The notes under the pieces are model-generated. The model worked only from the letters and a program-made list of their open reading frames with translations. It made no database searches and was not told where the DNA came from. Below, one piece after another: positions 1 through 9,680 of a stretch of DNA of 64,000 nucleotides. Position 1 is the stretch's first letter. Every line of letters starts with the position of its first letter. A program made the position numbers and the translations under genes. This DNA comes from Pseudomonas sp. Seg1 (GTDB taxonomy: Bacteria; Pseudomonadota; Gammaproteobacteria; Pseudomonadales; Pseudomonadaceae), in the NCBI RefSeq assembly GCF_018326005.1, contig NZ_AP021903.1, positions 682,001 through 746,000 on the forward strand, given 5' to 3'.

Positions 1-789
1 CAGAATGCCCACCCAGCCTTCCACCGCGTCGTGGACAATCGGCTCCGAGCGGCCCGGGCGTGTCGCGACGTAAAGGTTCTGATCGTCACGGGCGACAGCA
101 TCCTCTGCCCGGACAATGCGCTTGACCGGTGTCTGCGGCGAGGAAAAATCCTCATCATGGAGAATCTGATACGCGTGCTTGTCGATCACCACGTACAGTT
201 TTCCCTGATGGCGATACAGCTTGTCAGGGCCGGGCTCGACGCCGGTGAAATCCAGGTCAGTGCGAAAACCCAGCAGGCGACCGACCGGCAACGGGTAGGT
301 GACGGGCGCAAAATCAGCCAGCGGGCGCCACAGCTGACTGCCGAGGTCGTAGGACAGCATCGGACCAGAAGGCTGTAATTCGCTCGGCAGTTTTGCCTGG
401 TACTGGCCTGTTTCCGGCTCGGTCACGATATGCACGACGCCGCCCTCCGGCACATTGCCGTAACGCCGTCCCCTGAAAGTCCTGAATCCCTCGGCGTCAG
501 CTTGCGGAAGCTGGGCCTCGGCGCTGATCCAGTAACGCCTGAGCGGTTGTTGCGATGCCGGATTGACCACTTCAGGGGTGGATAAAGGCTGACTGATGCT
601 TACGGTTGGCGCTGGAGTGATTGCCTCCAGGTCAGCGTCGGCCAGCGTGCTGTCCGATCGTTGAGTGGTACGCACAGCGCGTGCGGTGGGGGAGTCAATC
701 GGGCGCCGTACAGGGCCGGTTGGCTGTTCGCCAGGGCGCGTATGGACATCTACGCGGGTGACGCCTTTTGCGGGTGGTTTCGGTGACAT
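1..789 (-). CDS. Toxin-like large protein, N-terminal part (runs off left edge)
   Basis: The reading frame stays open for 263 codons from an ATG at 789 to the window edge, so only the N-terminus is seen. It begins MSPKPPAKGVTRVDVHTRPG, almost the same as the next gene upstream on this strand, followed by a low-complexity Pro/Thr/Ser linker and two beta-rich modules: one with FRTFRGRRYGNVPEGG and one ending RPGRSEPIVHDAVEGWVGI. The ribosome site AAGGATGAAGAC precedes the ATG. It lies 43 nt after the stop of its paralogue with no terminator visible between, so the two are probably cotranscribed. Modules of this kind occur in large Pseudomonas proteins often annotated as dermonecrotic-toxin-like (DUF6543-type); that link is from memory of the family and the function is unknown. 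No signal peptide is seen. Confidence 0.72.
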   Translation of the reverse strand, partial: MSPKPPAKGVTRVDVHTRPGEQPTGPVRRPIDSPTARAVRTTQRSDSTLADADLEAITPAPTVSISQPLSTPEVVNPASQQPLRRYWISAEAQLPQADAEGFRTFRGRRYGNVPEGGVVHIVTEPETGQYQAKLPSELQPSGPMLSYDLGSQLWRPLADFAPVTYPLPVGRLLGFRTDLDFTGVEPGPDKLYRHQGKLYVVIDKHAYQILHDEDFSSPQTPVKRIVRAEDAVARDDQNLYVATRPGRSEPIVHDAVEGWVGIL

Positions 790-832
790 GTCTTCATCCT
801 TGAAGAGGGGGGGGCTGGTTTTTGTAACGGTC

Positions 833-3430
833 TCAGGGCGCCAGTTCGAAGATTTTCTGTGCCGTTCGACCATCGAGGGTTTCCCGCCAGATCGCCACAT
901 GCGGCCGCCCGGCCTGCTCATCCCGACGTTGCGAGTTACTGCCCGTCGCGCTTTGTGCAAGGGTCTTGAGGTGACCGCCCTTGACCATGAAATCCAGCGC
1001 GGCGCTGTTGCGTTTTTCGTAATGGAAATGCGCCTGCCACAACGGCTCGCCCGTATGCCTGTCGTTCAGCGAATAGATATCGATGAAGTGTTTGTACTTG
1101 CCCCTGCCTTGCTCGAGCCGTACCTGGATTTTGCTCACGCTCAGGTGATCCTGGCTGATCAGATACGCCACCCGGTCGGCGCTCAGAAAGGACTTGTCCT
1201 TGTACAAGCGGATCCGGATGTCTTCGCCCTCGCGGCGCAAGCGCTCACTGTCTTGCCGCAGGCGCTGAACGAGCACGGCGATGTCGTTTTTCGCCGGGTT
1301 CGGCGCGCGTTCGATCTGTCGACCGAGGTCGTCTAGCGCTTCGGCGGCATCACCCAGTTGCTCGACGATGTTGGTGGCGTTGCGTTTTGCCCGCTCATCC
1401 TTGCGGGCGGTATTGAGGTGCGTCTCGGTCTGTTCCAGATGCACGCCGGCCTGGGTGATCAGGGTCGACAGATTTCTTTCTTGCGTGGCCACCAACCGCT
1501 GCCATTCCCCTTCGCGGCGCTCGTAGGTTTGCATGACCTTTGCCGGGTTGTGCGGATCCATGACATCGATCAACTCTTCGCCCAAGGCGTTGCGGCGTGT
1601 CTGTCCGACCCGGATCTTGTAGACACCGTGGTGTTTGCTGCGAAACATTCTTTTCGCTTGCGGTGCCGGTTGGTTTTTGCGTTGTGCAGGAATGAAGTCG
1701 AAATCGATCGACTGATCCTGTGATGGCAGCGACGTGGTTCTTTCAAGGTCGCGGTGATCGACAGCGATGCGGTTTTCGAGGGTGTTTTCAAAGGCCTGAA
1801 TGGCGTCGATGATTTCCTGCCGCGAGCTGGCATGCACCGGCCCAGGTGGCAGTTCGAGGTCTTCGTACGAGGCTCTGATCGCCGCGCACTGGTCGACCAG
1901 GTTGCTCAGCACCGCGATGCGTGCCGCCACCGGGATACTGTCGATGTCACGAAAGGCAAACGTTGTTTCGGTAAAAGCGTAAGCAAGGTGGATCGGTTTG
2001 AAGTTGTTGTCGGTAATCGGCACATCGGTGAGCAAGCGGCTTTTGGCATCGACCCAGAACGCCTTGGTCTCATGGATTTCTGTCGGGTAGAACCCGAGGT
2101 CGATCAGTTCGCTTTCCGACGCACGCGTTCGCTTGAGTATGTCGAGGGCAATCTGCTGGCGCTTTTCCAGCAGGGCCAGTTTGCTTTTCAGGTAATTGAC
2201 CGTCGAGCGATAGGCCTCGAAAGGATCATTGTAGAAAGAGATGTCCAGCCGCTTGCGTGAATCACCGGCACTCATGAGCCGTGTATAGGCTTCAATGCGT
2301 TTTTTCTGAATGTTGTGCAGGTCGCTGGCGTAGAGGGCGCTGCCTTTGAGGGGTTGCAGGGTATCCCGTTCATTGATGTAGAAGTTGGCGGCCTTCTCCA
2401 ACGCTGCCAGTTGTCGATGAAGCTGTACTTCGAGCTGGACGAGTGCGCCTTTCTCGAGTTCTGTGCCTTTCACCACACGCCAGGCAGCGTCCAGATCGTC
2501 AATACGCGTTGCGCCCTGATGGATCAACTCGGTCTGGGTCTGCAACTCGAGTATCAGATCAGCTGCGGTAAGACGTTGCACCTTGTCGGGTTTCGAGCGG
2601 CGCATCCCGCCTGCACCGGCAATGACGATGCCCCGCCAGCCGTGTTGTTCATCGAACACGATCGGCTCGGATCTTCCCGGGCGTGTGGCGATAAAGCGGT
2701 TGTCGCCGTCTGCGGCGACCGCATCGTCGGGGCGCACGATACGCATCACCGAAATCTGCGCGGTGGAGGCCTCGGGATCATGCAGAACCTGATAGGCGCG
2801 ACGTTCAATCACCGCGTAGCGTTTGCCGTCGAAGCTGTGCAACCCATGGCTGTCGGGCTCGACATCTGTGAAGTCCAGATCCGTGAGAAAGCCTTGCAGA
2901 CGTGCTTCGGTCAACGAATACAACATCTCGGCGGCAGGCTCCACTGACGGGTGCCAGAGTTTGCCGTCGGCGGCCCTCACCAGCACGGGCCCGGAAGGGC
3001 TCAGCTCGCTCGCCAGCCGGGCGCGATACGGGCCGTTTTCCGCAATTGCCGCGACTTGTACGGTGCCGCCGGGAACATCGACGTACTGGCGACCTTTGTA
3101 GGTTCGCAAGCCCTGCTCATTGGCTGGCGGAAGATGCGCATCGGTGCTGATCCGGTAATGCGTCAGCGGCATTGGCCCGGATACGGCTGCGGGCAGCGGC
3201 GCGGGTGTTGGCTGGATGGTGATGGCGGGCACTGGCTGGATTGCATCAAGGTCGACGGCGGCCGGTGTTCTGCCCGGGCGCACGACACGCGGTGCCGCTA
3301 TCGCCGTCGCGGGGCTGGAATCGACAGGCGTTGTTGTATCGCGCCTTGGCGCAGACCCGCCTGCCGGTTCGCCGGGGCGAGCGTGGATCTCTACGGTGAC
3401 AGTGCCTCTAGTGGGCGGTTTGGGTGACAT
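833..3430 (-). CDS. Toxin-like large protein, paralogue of the preceding gene
   Basis: 865 residues. The ATG at 3430 is chosen over an in-frame upstream start because it has AAGGATGAAGAA just before it and its first residues match the neighbouring paralogue (MSPKPP..G..V.VH.RPGE). Order: Pro/Ala/Thr-rich linker to about residue 85; module LRTYKGRQYVDVPGGTVQV (about 105-125); second module with GKRYAVIERRAYQVLHD and RPGRSEPIVFDEQHGWRGI (about 200-270); a long charged helical region (about 300-560); a third beta-rich stretch (YKIRVGQTRRNALGEELIDV); a coiled-coil-like segment; and a C-terminal domain ending KIFELAP. No signal peptide, membrane helix or catalytic motif is recognised. It may be a toxin/effector-like protein of the DUF6543 kind; activity and target cannot be told from sequence. 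Confidence 0.7.
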   Translation of the reverse strand: MSPKPPTRGTVTVEIHARPGEPAGGSAPRRDTTTPVDSSPATAIAAPRVVRPGRTPAAVDLDAIQPVPAITIQPTPAPLPAAVSGPMPLTHYRISTDAHLPPANEQGLRTYKGRQYVDVPGGTVQVAAIAENGPYRARLASELSPSGPVLVRAADGKLWHPSVEPAAEMLYSLTEARLQGFLTDLDFTDVEPDSHGLHSFDGKRYAVIERRAYQVLHDPEASTAQISVMRIVRPDDAVAADGDNRFIATRPGRSEPIVFDEQHGWRGIVIAGAGGMRRSKPDKVQRLTAADLILELQTQTELIHQGATRIDDLDAAWRVVKGTELEKGALVQLEVQLHRQLAALEKAANFYINERDTLQPLKGSALYASDLHNIQKKRIEAYTRLMSAGDSRKRLDISFYNDPFEAYRSTVNYLKSKLALLEKRQQIALDILKRTRASESELIDLGFYPTEIHETKAFWVDAKSRLLTDVPITDNNFKPIHLAYAFTETTFAFRDIDSIPVAARIAVLSNLVDQCAAIRASYEDLELPPGPVHASSRQEIIDAIQAFENTLENRIAVDHRDLERTTSLPSQDQSIDFDFIPAQRKNQPAPQAKRMFRSKHHGVYKIRVGQTRRNALGEELIDVMDPHNPAKVMQTYERREGEWQRLVATQERNLSTLITQAGVHLEQTETHLNTARKDERAKRNATNIVEQLGDAAEALDDLGRQIERAPNPAKNDIAVLVQRLRQDSERLRREGEDIRIRLYKDKSFLSADRVAYLISQDHLSVSKIQVRLEQGRGKYKHFIDIYSLNDRHTGEPLWQAHFHYEKRNSAALDFMVKGGHLKTLAQSATGSNSQRRDEQAGRPHVAIWRETLDGRTAQKIFELAP

Positions 3431-3464
3431 TTCTTCATCCTTGAAGGGTTGTCGTAGTGGGCGC

Positions 3465-3482
3465 GTTGCCCCGGAGGGCAAC
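3465..3482 (-). other. Hairpin in the leader of the toxin-like gene
   Basis: A perfect 7-bp stem GTTGCCC/GGGCAAC closed by a 4-nt loop lies about 35 nt upstream of the ATG at 3430. It has no T-run on either strand, so it is not an ordinary terminator. It could shape translation of the leader, but this is inference. Confidence 0.3.
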
Positions 3483-3654
3483 GGTGTATCGGGTTCGACT
3501 GGCGCGGGTCGCGGTGCAGAAATGTGCGCGGTCGGGCGGTTTTTGGGCCAATGGCACGAGCCCGGAGAGAAACCGACCACTGCCGTCGGAATTGGTCAAA
3601 TTTTGTGCTATATTCCGCGCCCGCGATTTTTCATCTCAACACCGGTCGTCCGAC

Positions 3655-5967
3655 ATGCAAGCAGCCAAGCCGTTATTTGACTATCCAAAATATTGGGCCG
3701 AATGTTTCGGGCCAGCGCCGTTCCTGCCGATGAGCAGGGAGGAGATGGATCAGCTTGGCTGGGATTCCTGCGACATCATCATTGTTACGGGAGATGCCTA
3801 CGTCGATCACCCGTCGTTCGGCATGGCGATCATTGGCCGGCTGCTGGAGTCGCAAGGCTTCCGCGTCGGGATCATCGCGCAGCCGAACTGGCAGTCCAAA
3901 GACGATTTCATGAAGCTCGGCGAGCCGAATCTGTTTTTCGGCGTCGCGGCCGGCAACATGGACTCGATGATCAACCGCTACACCGCCGACAAGAAAATCC
4001 GCTCCGACGACGCCTACACCCCGGGCGGCATGGCCGGCAAGCGTCCGGACCGCGCGAGCCTGGTTTACAGCCAGCGCTGCAAGGAAGCCTACAAGCACGT
4101 GCCGATAGTGCTCGGTGGCATCGAAGCCTCTCTGCGCCGCATTGCCCACTACGACTACTGGCAGGATCGCGTGCGTAACTCGATCCTGATCGATGCCAGC
4201 GCCGATATCCTGCTATACGGCAACGCCGAACGCGCGATTGTCGAAGTCGCCCAGCGTCTGTCCTACGGGCACAAGATCGAAGACATCACCGATGTGCGCG
4301 GCACCGCGTTCATTCGCCGCGATACGCCGAAAGACTGGTACGAAGTCGATTCCACGCGCATCGACCGTCCGGGCAAGGTCGACAAGATCATCAACCCGTA
4401 CGTGAATACCCAGGACACTCAGGCCTGCGCCATCGAGCAGGAAAAGGGTCCGGTCGAAGATCCGCAGGAAGCCAAGGTCGTGCAGATCCTGGCCAGCCCG
4501 CGCATGACCCGCGACAAGACCGTGATTCGTCTGCCATCGGTAGAAAAGGTCCGTGGCGATGCCGTTCTTTATGCTCACGCCAACCGCGTGCTGCACCTGG
4601 AAACCAACCCGGGCAACGCCCGTGCGCTGGTGCAGAAGCATGGCGAAGTCGACGTCTGGTTCAACCCGCCGCCGATTCCGATGACCACTGAAGAAATGGA
4701 CTACGTGTTCGGCATGCCTTACGCGCGTGTTCCGCACCCGGCGTACGGCAAGGAGAAGATCCCGGCCTACGACATGATCCGTTTCTCGGTGAACATCATG
4801 CGTGGCTGCTTCGGCGGCTGCACTTTCTGCTCGATCACCGAGCACGAAGGCCGGATCATCCAGAACCGTTCCGAAGAGTCGATCATTCGCGAAATCGAAG
4901 AGATCCGTGACAAGGTGCCGGGCTTCACCGGCGTCATTTCCGACCTCGGCGGCCCGACCGCGAACATGTACCGCATCGCCTGCAAGACGCCGGAAATCGA
5001 ATCCGCGTGCCGCAAGCCTTCGTGCGTGTTCCCGGGCATCTGCCCGAACCTGAACACCGACCACTCGTCGCTGATTCAGCTGTACCGCAGCGCCCGTGCG
5101 TTGCCGGGTGTGAAGAAGATTCTGATTGCTTCCGGCCTGCGCTACGACCTCGCGGTCGAGTCGCCGGAGTACGTCAAGGAGCTGGTGACCCACCACGTCG
5201 GCGGTTACCTGAAGATCGCCCCGGAACACACCGAGGAAGGTCCGCTCAACCAGATGATGAAACCGGGCATCGGCAGCTATGACAAGTTCAAGCGCATGTT
5301 CGAGAAGTACACCAAGGAAGCGGGCAAAGAGCAGTACCTGATTCCGTACTTCATCGCCGCCCACCCGGGCACCACCGACGAAGACATGATGAACCTGGCC
5401 CTGTGGCTCAAGGGCAACGGTTTCCGTGCCGACCAGGTGCAGGCGTTCTACCCGTCGCCGATGGCCACCGCCACCGCGATGTACCACTCGGGCAAGAACC
5501 CGCTACGCAAGGTCACCTACAAGAGCGACGGCGTGACCATCGTCAAGAGCGAAGAGCAGCGTCGTCTGCACAAAGCGTTCCTGCGTTATCACGACCCGAA
5601 AGGCTGGCCGATGCTGCGTGAAGCGCTGCAACGCATGGGCCGTAGCGACTTGATCGGTCCAGGCAAGGATCAGCTGATTCCGCTGCATCAGCCGGCCACC
5701 GACAGCTACCAGAGCGCCCGTCGCAAGAACTCGACACCGGCCGGCAGCCATAAAGTCGCGAAGGAAGGCAAAGAGAAGACCACCAAGATCCTCACTCAGC
5801 ACACCGGTCTGCCGCCGCGTGCCAGTGATGGCGGTAATCCTTGGGACAAGCGTGAACAGGCCAAGGCTGCGGCATTTGCCCGCAACCAGCAGGCCGCCAA
5901 GGAGCGTAAAGACGCGGCCAAGGGCAAAGGGCCGAAGCCGGCTCGCAAGCCGGTCGTACCGCGCTAA
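3655..5967 (+). CDS. ygiQ: YgiQ family radical SAM protein
   Basis: 770 residues, the usual length for the UPF0313/YgiQ family. The ATG at 3655 ([14 protein letters not shown]) is preferred over an upstream in-frame start at 3457 because the family begins here and the extension overlaps the divergent promoter region. The radical SAM cluster motif CFGGCTFC puts the three cysteines at 385, 389 and 392, so a [4Fe-4S] cluster and S-adenosylmethionine chemistry are expected. The N-terminal half carries the YgiQ-specific domain ([21 protein letters not shown]). The last 60 residues are Lys/Ala-rich and probably disordered. The substrate is not established. It is divergent from the toxin-like operon, is monocistronic, and ends at a strong terminator. 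Confidence 0.93.
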   Translation: MQAAKPLFDYPKYWAECFGPAPFLPMSREEMDQLGWDSCDIIIVTGDAYVDHPSFGMAIIGRLLESQGFRVGIIAQPNWQSKDDFMKLGEPNLFFGVAAGNMDSMINRYTADKKIRSDDAYTPGGMAGKRPDRASLVYSQRCKEAYKHVPIVLGGIEASLRRIAHYDYWQDRVRNSILIDASADILLYGNAERAIVEVAQRLSYGHKIEDITDVRGTAFIRRDTPKDWYEVDSTRIDRPGKVDKIINPYVNTQDTQACAIEQEKGPVEDPQEAKVVQILASPRMTRDKTVIRLPSVEKVRGDAVLYAHANRVLHLETNPGNARALVQKHGEVDVWFNPPPIPMTTEEMDYVFGMPYARVPHPAYGKEKIPAYDMIRFSVNIMRGCFGGCTFCSITEHEGRIIQNRSEESIIREIEEIRDKVPGFTGVISDLGGPTANMYRIACKTPEIESACRKPSCVFPGICPNLNTDHSSLIQLYRSARALPGVKKILIASGLRYDLAVESPEYVKELVTHHVGGYLKIAPEHTEEGPLNQMMKPGIGSYDKFKRMFEKYTKEAGKEQYLIPYFIAAHPGTTDEDMMNLALWLKGNGFRADQVQAFYPSPMATATAMYHSGKNPLRKVTYKSDGVTIVKSEEQRRLHKAFLRYHDPKGWPMLREALQRMGRSDLIGPGKDQLIPLHQPATDSYQSARRKNSTPAGSHKVAKEGKEKTTKILTQHTGLPPRASDGGNPWDKREQAKAAAFARNQQAAKERKDAAKGKGPKPARKPVVPR

Positions 5968-5972
5968 AACAG

Positions 5973-6000
5973 AACGCCAACCTTCGGGTTGGCGTTTTGC
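5973..6000 (+). terminator. Rho-independent terminator of ygiQ
   Basis: Perfect 10-bp stem AACGCCAACC/GGTTGGCGTT around a TTCG tetraloop, running into a short T-run six bases after the ygiQ stop codon. Confidence 0.92.
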
Positions 6001-6038
6001 ATTTCAGGTCTCCCGAAATGTGTTGTTACCACTGGCCT

Positions 6039-6130
6039 CATCGCTGGCAAGCCAGCTCCCACAGGGATCTTTAGTGGCCACGGTTCTGTGGGCGACAGAG
6101 AAATCTGTGGGAGCTGGCTTGCCACCGATG
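6039..6130. repeat. REP pair, class A
   Basis: Two inverted copies of the class A element (TCGCTGGCAAGCCAGCTCCC and its complement) flank about 40 bp of unique sequence. The right copy has one change (GCCACCGATG). The arrangement is a typical REPIN in the gap after ygiQ. Confidence 0.9.
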
Positions 6131-6316
6131 GCGTCAGGTCAGACACCCCATAAACACCTGCTCGCCACATTTAGGCGCAAACTCGCCAAACCATTTCCCC
6201 GCATCGCCCGATTTTGGTGCTGTACTCCCCTAAGCATTCCAGGAAAGCGCCCAAGCCACTGCATGGCATAAGTCTTGCGCGCTTTCGAATACGCTTAGGC
6301 TCGCAGGAGGCACGCC

Positions 6317-9300
6317 GTGTCGATTCATGTCGCATTGCATCACGTCACGCATTACCGCTACGACCGCGCTGTCGAACTCGGCCCGCAGATCGTCCGCCTG
6401 CGCCCGGCCGCCCACAGCCGCACGCGGATTCTCTCGTATGCGCTGAAAGTCTCGCCCGAGCAGCATTTCATCAACTGGCAACAAGACCCGCAGGGCAATT
6501 ACCTCGCGCGGCTGGTATTCCCCGAGAAAACCGATGAGCTACGGATCGAAGTCGATCTGCTGGCCGAGATGGCGGTGTTCAACCCGTTCGACTTCTTCCT
6601 CGAACCCTATGCCGAGAAAATCCCGTTCACCTACGCTGCCGATGAACGCAAAGAGCTGGCGCCATACCTCGAAACATTGCCGCTGACGCCAAAGTTCCAG
6701 GCCTATCTGGACGGCATCGACCGCACGCCATTGCCTGCGGTGGATTTTCTGGTCGCGCTCAATCAGCGTCTGAGCGAAGACATCAATTATCTGATCCGCA
6801 TGGAGCCGGGCGTACAAACCCCGGAACACACCCTCGAACACGCCTCCGGCTCCTGCCGCGATTCGGCATGGCTGCTGGTGCAACTGCTGCGCAACCTCGG
6901 GCTGGCGGCGCGATTTGTCTCCGGTTACCTGATCCAGTTGACGGCGGACGTGAAAAGCCTCGACGGCCCGTCCGGCACCGAGGTGGATTTCACCGACCTG
7001 CACGCCTGGTGTGAGGTGTATCTGCCGGGCGCAGGCTGGATCGGCCTCGATGCCACTTCCGGGTTATTTGCCGGTGAAGGACATATTCCGCTGGCCTGTA
7101 GTCCCGATCCGTCCTCGGCAGCGCCAATCAGCGGGATGGTCGAACCCTGCGAGACACAGTTCAGCCACGAAATGTCGGTTGAACGGATCTGGGAAGCGCC
7201 GCGTGTCACCAAGCCCTATACCGACGAGCAATGGCTGGCGATTCAAGCCCTGGGCCGGCAGATCGACGCTGACCTGCTGGACGGCGACGTGCGCCTGACC
7301 ATGGGCGGCGAGCCGACCTTTGTGTCAATCGATGACCCGGATGGCGCCGAGTGGAACACGGCAGCCTTGGGCGAGGACAAGCGCCGCCTCTCCGCCGAAC
7401 TGTTCCAGCGCATGCGCAAGCATTACGCCCCCAAAGGTCTGGTGCATTTTGGCCAGGGCAAGTGGTATCCGGGCGAGCAACTGCCGCGCTGGTCGCTCAA
7501 TTGCTATTGGCGCCGCGATGGCGTGCCGATCTGGCAAAACGCCGCGTTGATTGCCGACGAACAGCAAGATTACGGCGCTGATGGTGAGTTGGCCGGACGC
7601 TTTCTGAGGAGCGTCGCCGAACGCCTGAAAATTCCCACGCGGTTTGTATTCCCGGCCTACGAGGACAATTTCTATTACCTCTGGCGCGAGGGCACATTGC
7701 CCGGCAACGTCAGCGCCGAAGATTCGCGTCTGGAAGAGCCGCTGGAGCGTGCGCGGCTGCGCAAGGTCTTCAGTCAGGGCCTCGATAAGGTGATCGGCCA
7801 AGTGCTACCGCTGGCACGCACCGCCAAGGGCGATCAATGGCAGAGCGGGCGCTGGTATCTGCGCGACGAGCATTGCCGCTTGGTGCCTGGGGATTCACCG
7901 TTGGGCTACCGTTTGCCGTTGGGCTCGCAGCCTTGGGTAAAAGCGGCCGAGTATCCGTTTATTCATGCTCAGGACCCGAATCAGGACTTCCCGGCGCTGC
8001 CGGATACCGCACAGCTCAACAGTCATGGCGAAACGGCAACGGCGGACGAGCGTGCGCCGCAGATCGACGAGTCCGCCGATTGGCTGACCCGCACCGCGTT
8101 CTGCGCCGAGGCCCGCGAAGGGCGCTTGTACCTGTTCATGCCGCCGCTGGAGCGAGTCGAGGATTATCTGGAGTTGGTCGCGGCCATCGAGGCCACCGCC
8201 GAAGAATTGCATTGCCCGGTGCTGCTGGAAGGCTACGAGCCGCCGAGTGATGGGCGTCTGAGTAATTTTCGCATCACCCCGGATCCGGGCGTGATCGAGG
8301 TCAACGTGCAGCCGTCGGCGACCTGGGATGAGTTGGTCGAGCGCACCGAGTTTCTCTATGAAGAGGCGCGGCAGACGCGCCTGACCACTGAAAAGTTCAT
8401 GATCGACGGTCGCCATACCGGTACGGGCGGCGGTAACCACTTCGTCCTCGGTGGCGCGACGCCTGGGGACTCGCCGTTTTTGCGCCGTCCCGATCTGCTG
8501 CGCAGCCTGATCAGCTATTGGCACAACCATCCGTCGTTGTCGTATCTGTTTTCCGGGTTGTTCATCGGCCCGACATCTCAGGCGCCGAGGGTCGACGAAG
8601 CGCGTAACGACGCACTGTACGAACTGGAAATCGCTTTCGCGCAGATGCCCAAGCCAGGTGAGGAATGTGCACCGTGGCTGGTGGATCGCCTGCTGCGCAA
8701 CTTGCTGATCGACGTTACCGGCAACACGCACCGAGCCGAGTTTTGCATCGACAAACTCTATTCGCCGGACGGCGCTACCGGGCGGCTTGGCCTGCTGGAA
8801 TTGCGCGCCTTTGAAATGCCACCGCATGCGCGCATGAGCCTGGCTCAGCAATTGTTGCTGCGGGCGCTGGTCGCACGCTTCTGGCGCGAACCCTATGCGC
8901 CGCCGAAGCTGGCGCGGTGGGGCACTGAGTTGCACGACCGCTTCATGCTTCCGCACTTTATCGAGCAGGATTTCGCCGACGTGATCGCCGAGCTCAATAG
9001 CGCTGGCTATCCGCTGCGGGCGGAATGGTTTGCGGCGCATCTGGAGTTTCGTTTTCCCAAGGTCGGCGATTACGCCGTCAATGGCATCGAACTGGAGCTG
9101 CGTCAGGCGCTGGAGCCGTGGCATGTGCTGGGGGAGGAGGGTGCGACGGGCGGCACGGTGCGTTACGTCGATTCATCGCTGGAGCGCTTGCAGGTCAAGC
9201 TCAAGGGCTTGCCGCCGCAGCGCTATCTGCTGACGTGCAATGGCGTTGCGGTGCCGCTGCATCCGACCGGGCGTGTTGGCGAGTTCGTGGCAGGCGTGCG

Positions 9301-9592
9301 TTATCGCGCCTGGCAACCGGCCAACTGCTTGCAACCGACGATTGCGGTACATGCACCGTTGGTGTTCGACTTGCTCGACACCTGGATGGGCCGTTCTCTG
9401 GGTGGTTGCCAATACCACGTCGCCCATCCGGGCGGGCGCAATTACGAGACGCTGCCGGTAAACGCCAACGAAGCGGAGAGCCGGCGCATGGCGCGGTTTT
9501 TCCGGATCGGACACACGCCTGGGAAACTTCCTATACCTGATCTGGCCATCTCCGACGAGCTACCCATGACTCTCGATTTACGACGTTTCTGA
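6317..9592 (+). CDS. Transglutaminase-like / putative amidoligase (DUF2126) fusion protein
   Basis: 1091 residues, starting at a GTG with GCAGGAGG six bases before it. Domains in order: transglutaminase N-terminal beta region (1-100), transglutaminase-like core with the expected Cys180 (SGSCRDSAWLL), His229 (DLHAWCEVY) and Asp245 (GLDATSG), then from about residue 290 to the end a large DUF2126 region starting DVRLTMGGEPTFVSIDD. DUF2126 is described as a putative amidoligase. The protein is soluble, with no signal peptide or membrane helix. It is the first gene of a three-gene block with an ATP-grasp/alpha-E protein and a second transglutaminase-like protein; this combination recurs in many bacteria and has been proposed to make or break peptide-like amide bonds. 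The actual substrate is unknown. Confidence 0.9.
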   Translation: MSIHVALHHVTHYRYDRAVELGPQIVRLRPAAHSRTRILSYALKVSPEQHFINWQQDPQGNYLARLVFPEKTDELRIEVDLLAEMAVFNPFDFFLEPYAEKIPFTYAADERKELAPYLETLPLTPKFQAYLDGIDRTPLPAVDFLVALNQRLSEDINYLIRMEPGVQTPEHTLEHASGSCRDSAWLLVQLLRNLGLAARFVSGYLIQLTADVKSLDGPSGTEVDFTDLHAWCEVYLPGAGWIGLDATSGLFAGEGHIPLACSPDPSSAAPISGMVEPCETQFSHEMSVERIWEAPRVTKPYTDEQWLAIQALGRQIDADLLDGDVRLTMGGEPTFVSIDDPDGAEWNTAALGEDKRRLSAELFQRMRKHYAPKGLVHFGQGKWYPGEQLPRWSLNCYWRRDGVPIWQNAALIADEQQDYGADGELAGRFLRSVAERLKIPTRFVFPAYEDNFYYLWREGTLPGNVSAEDSRLEEPLERARLRKVFSQGLDKVIGQVLPLARTAKGDQWQSGRWYLRDEHCRLVPGDSPLGYRLPLGSQPWVKAAEYPFIHAQDPNQDFPALPDTAQLNSHGETATADERAPQIDESADWLTRTAFCAEAREGRLYLFMPPLERVEDYLELVAAIEATAEELHCPVLLEGYEPPSDGRLSNFRITPDPGVIEVNVQPSATWDELVERTEFLYEEARQTRLTTEKFMIDGRHTGTGGGNHFVLGGATPGDSPFLRRPDLLRSLISYWHNHPSLSYLFSGLFIGPTSQAPRVDEARNDALYELEIAFAQMPKPGEECAPWLVDRLLRNLLIDVTGNTHRAEFCIDKLYSPDGATGRLGLLELRAFEMPPHARMSLAQQLLLRALVARFWREPYAPPKLARWGTELHDRFMLPHFIEQDFADVIAELNSAGYPLRAEWFAAHLEFRFPKVGDYAVNGIELELRQALEPWHVLGEEGATGGTVRYVDSSLERLQVKLKGLPPQRYLLTCNGVAVPLHPTGRVGEFVAGVRYRAWQPANCLQPTIAVHAPLVFDLLDTWMGRSLGGCQYHVAHPGGRNYETLPVNANEAESRRMARFFRIGHTPGKLPIPDLAISDELPMTLDLRRF

Positions 9593-9605
9593 ATCGCACG
9601 CGACA

Positions 9606-9628
9606 CGCGGATTTTTCGTATATCCGCG
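9606..9628. other. Hairpin between two genes of the amidoligase block
   Basis: CGCGGAT and ATCCGCG form a perfect 7-bp stem with a 9-nt loop in the 88-bp gap between the first and second gene. There is no T-run after the stem, so it is more likely an mRNA-stability or attenuation element than a full terminator. Confidence 0.35.
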
Positions 9629-9680
9629 CGTCATGTGCCTGCGTTAGTCTGACCGTTCCTTGCTGTCTGCCGAGCTTTCC

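Noticed and set aside
4213..5487. 424-residue frame opposite ygiQ
   Set aside because: Antisense shadow of the radical SAM gene.
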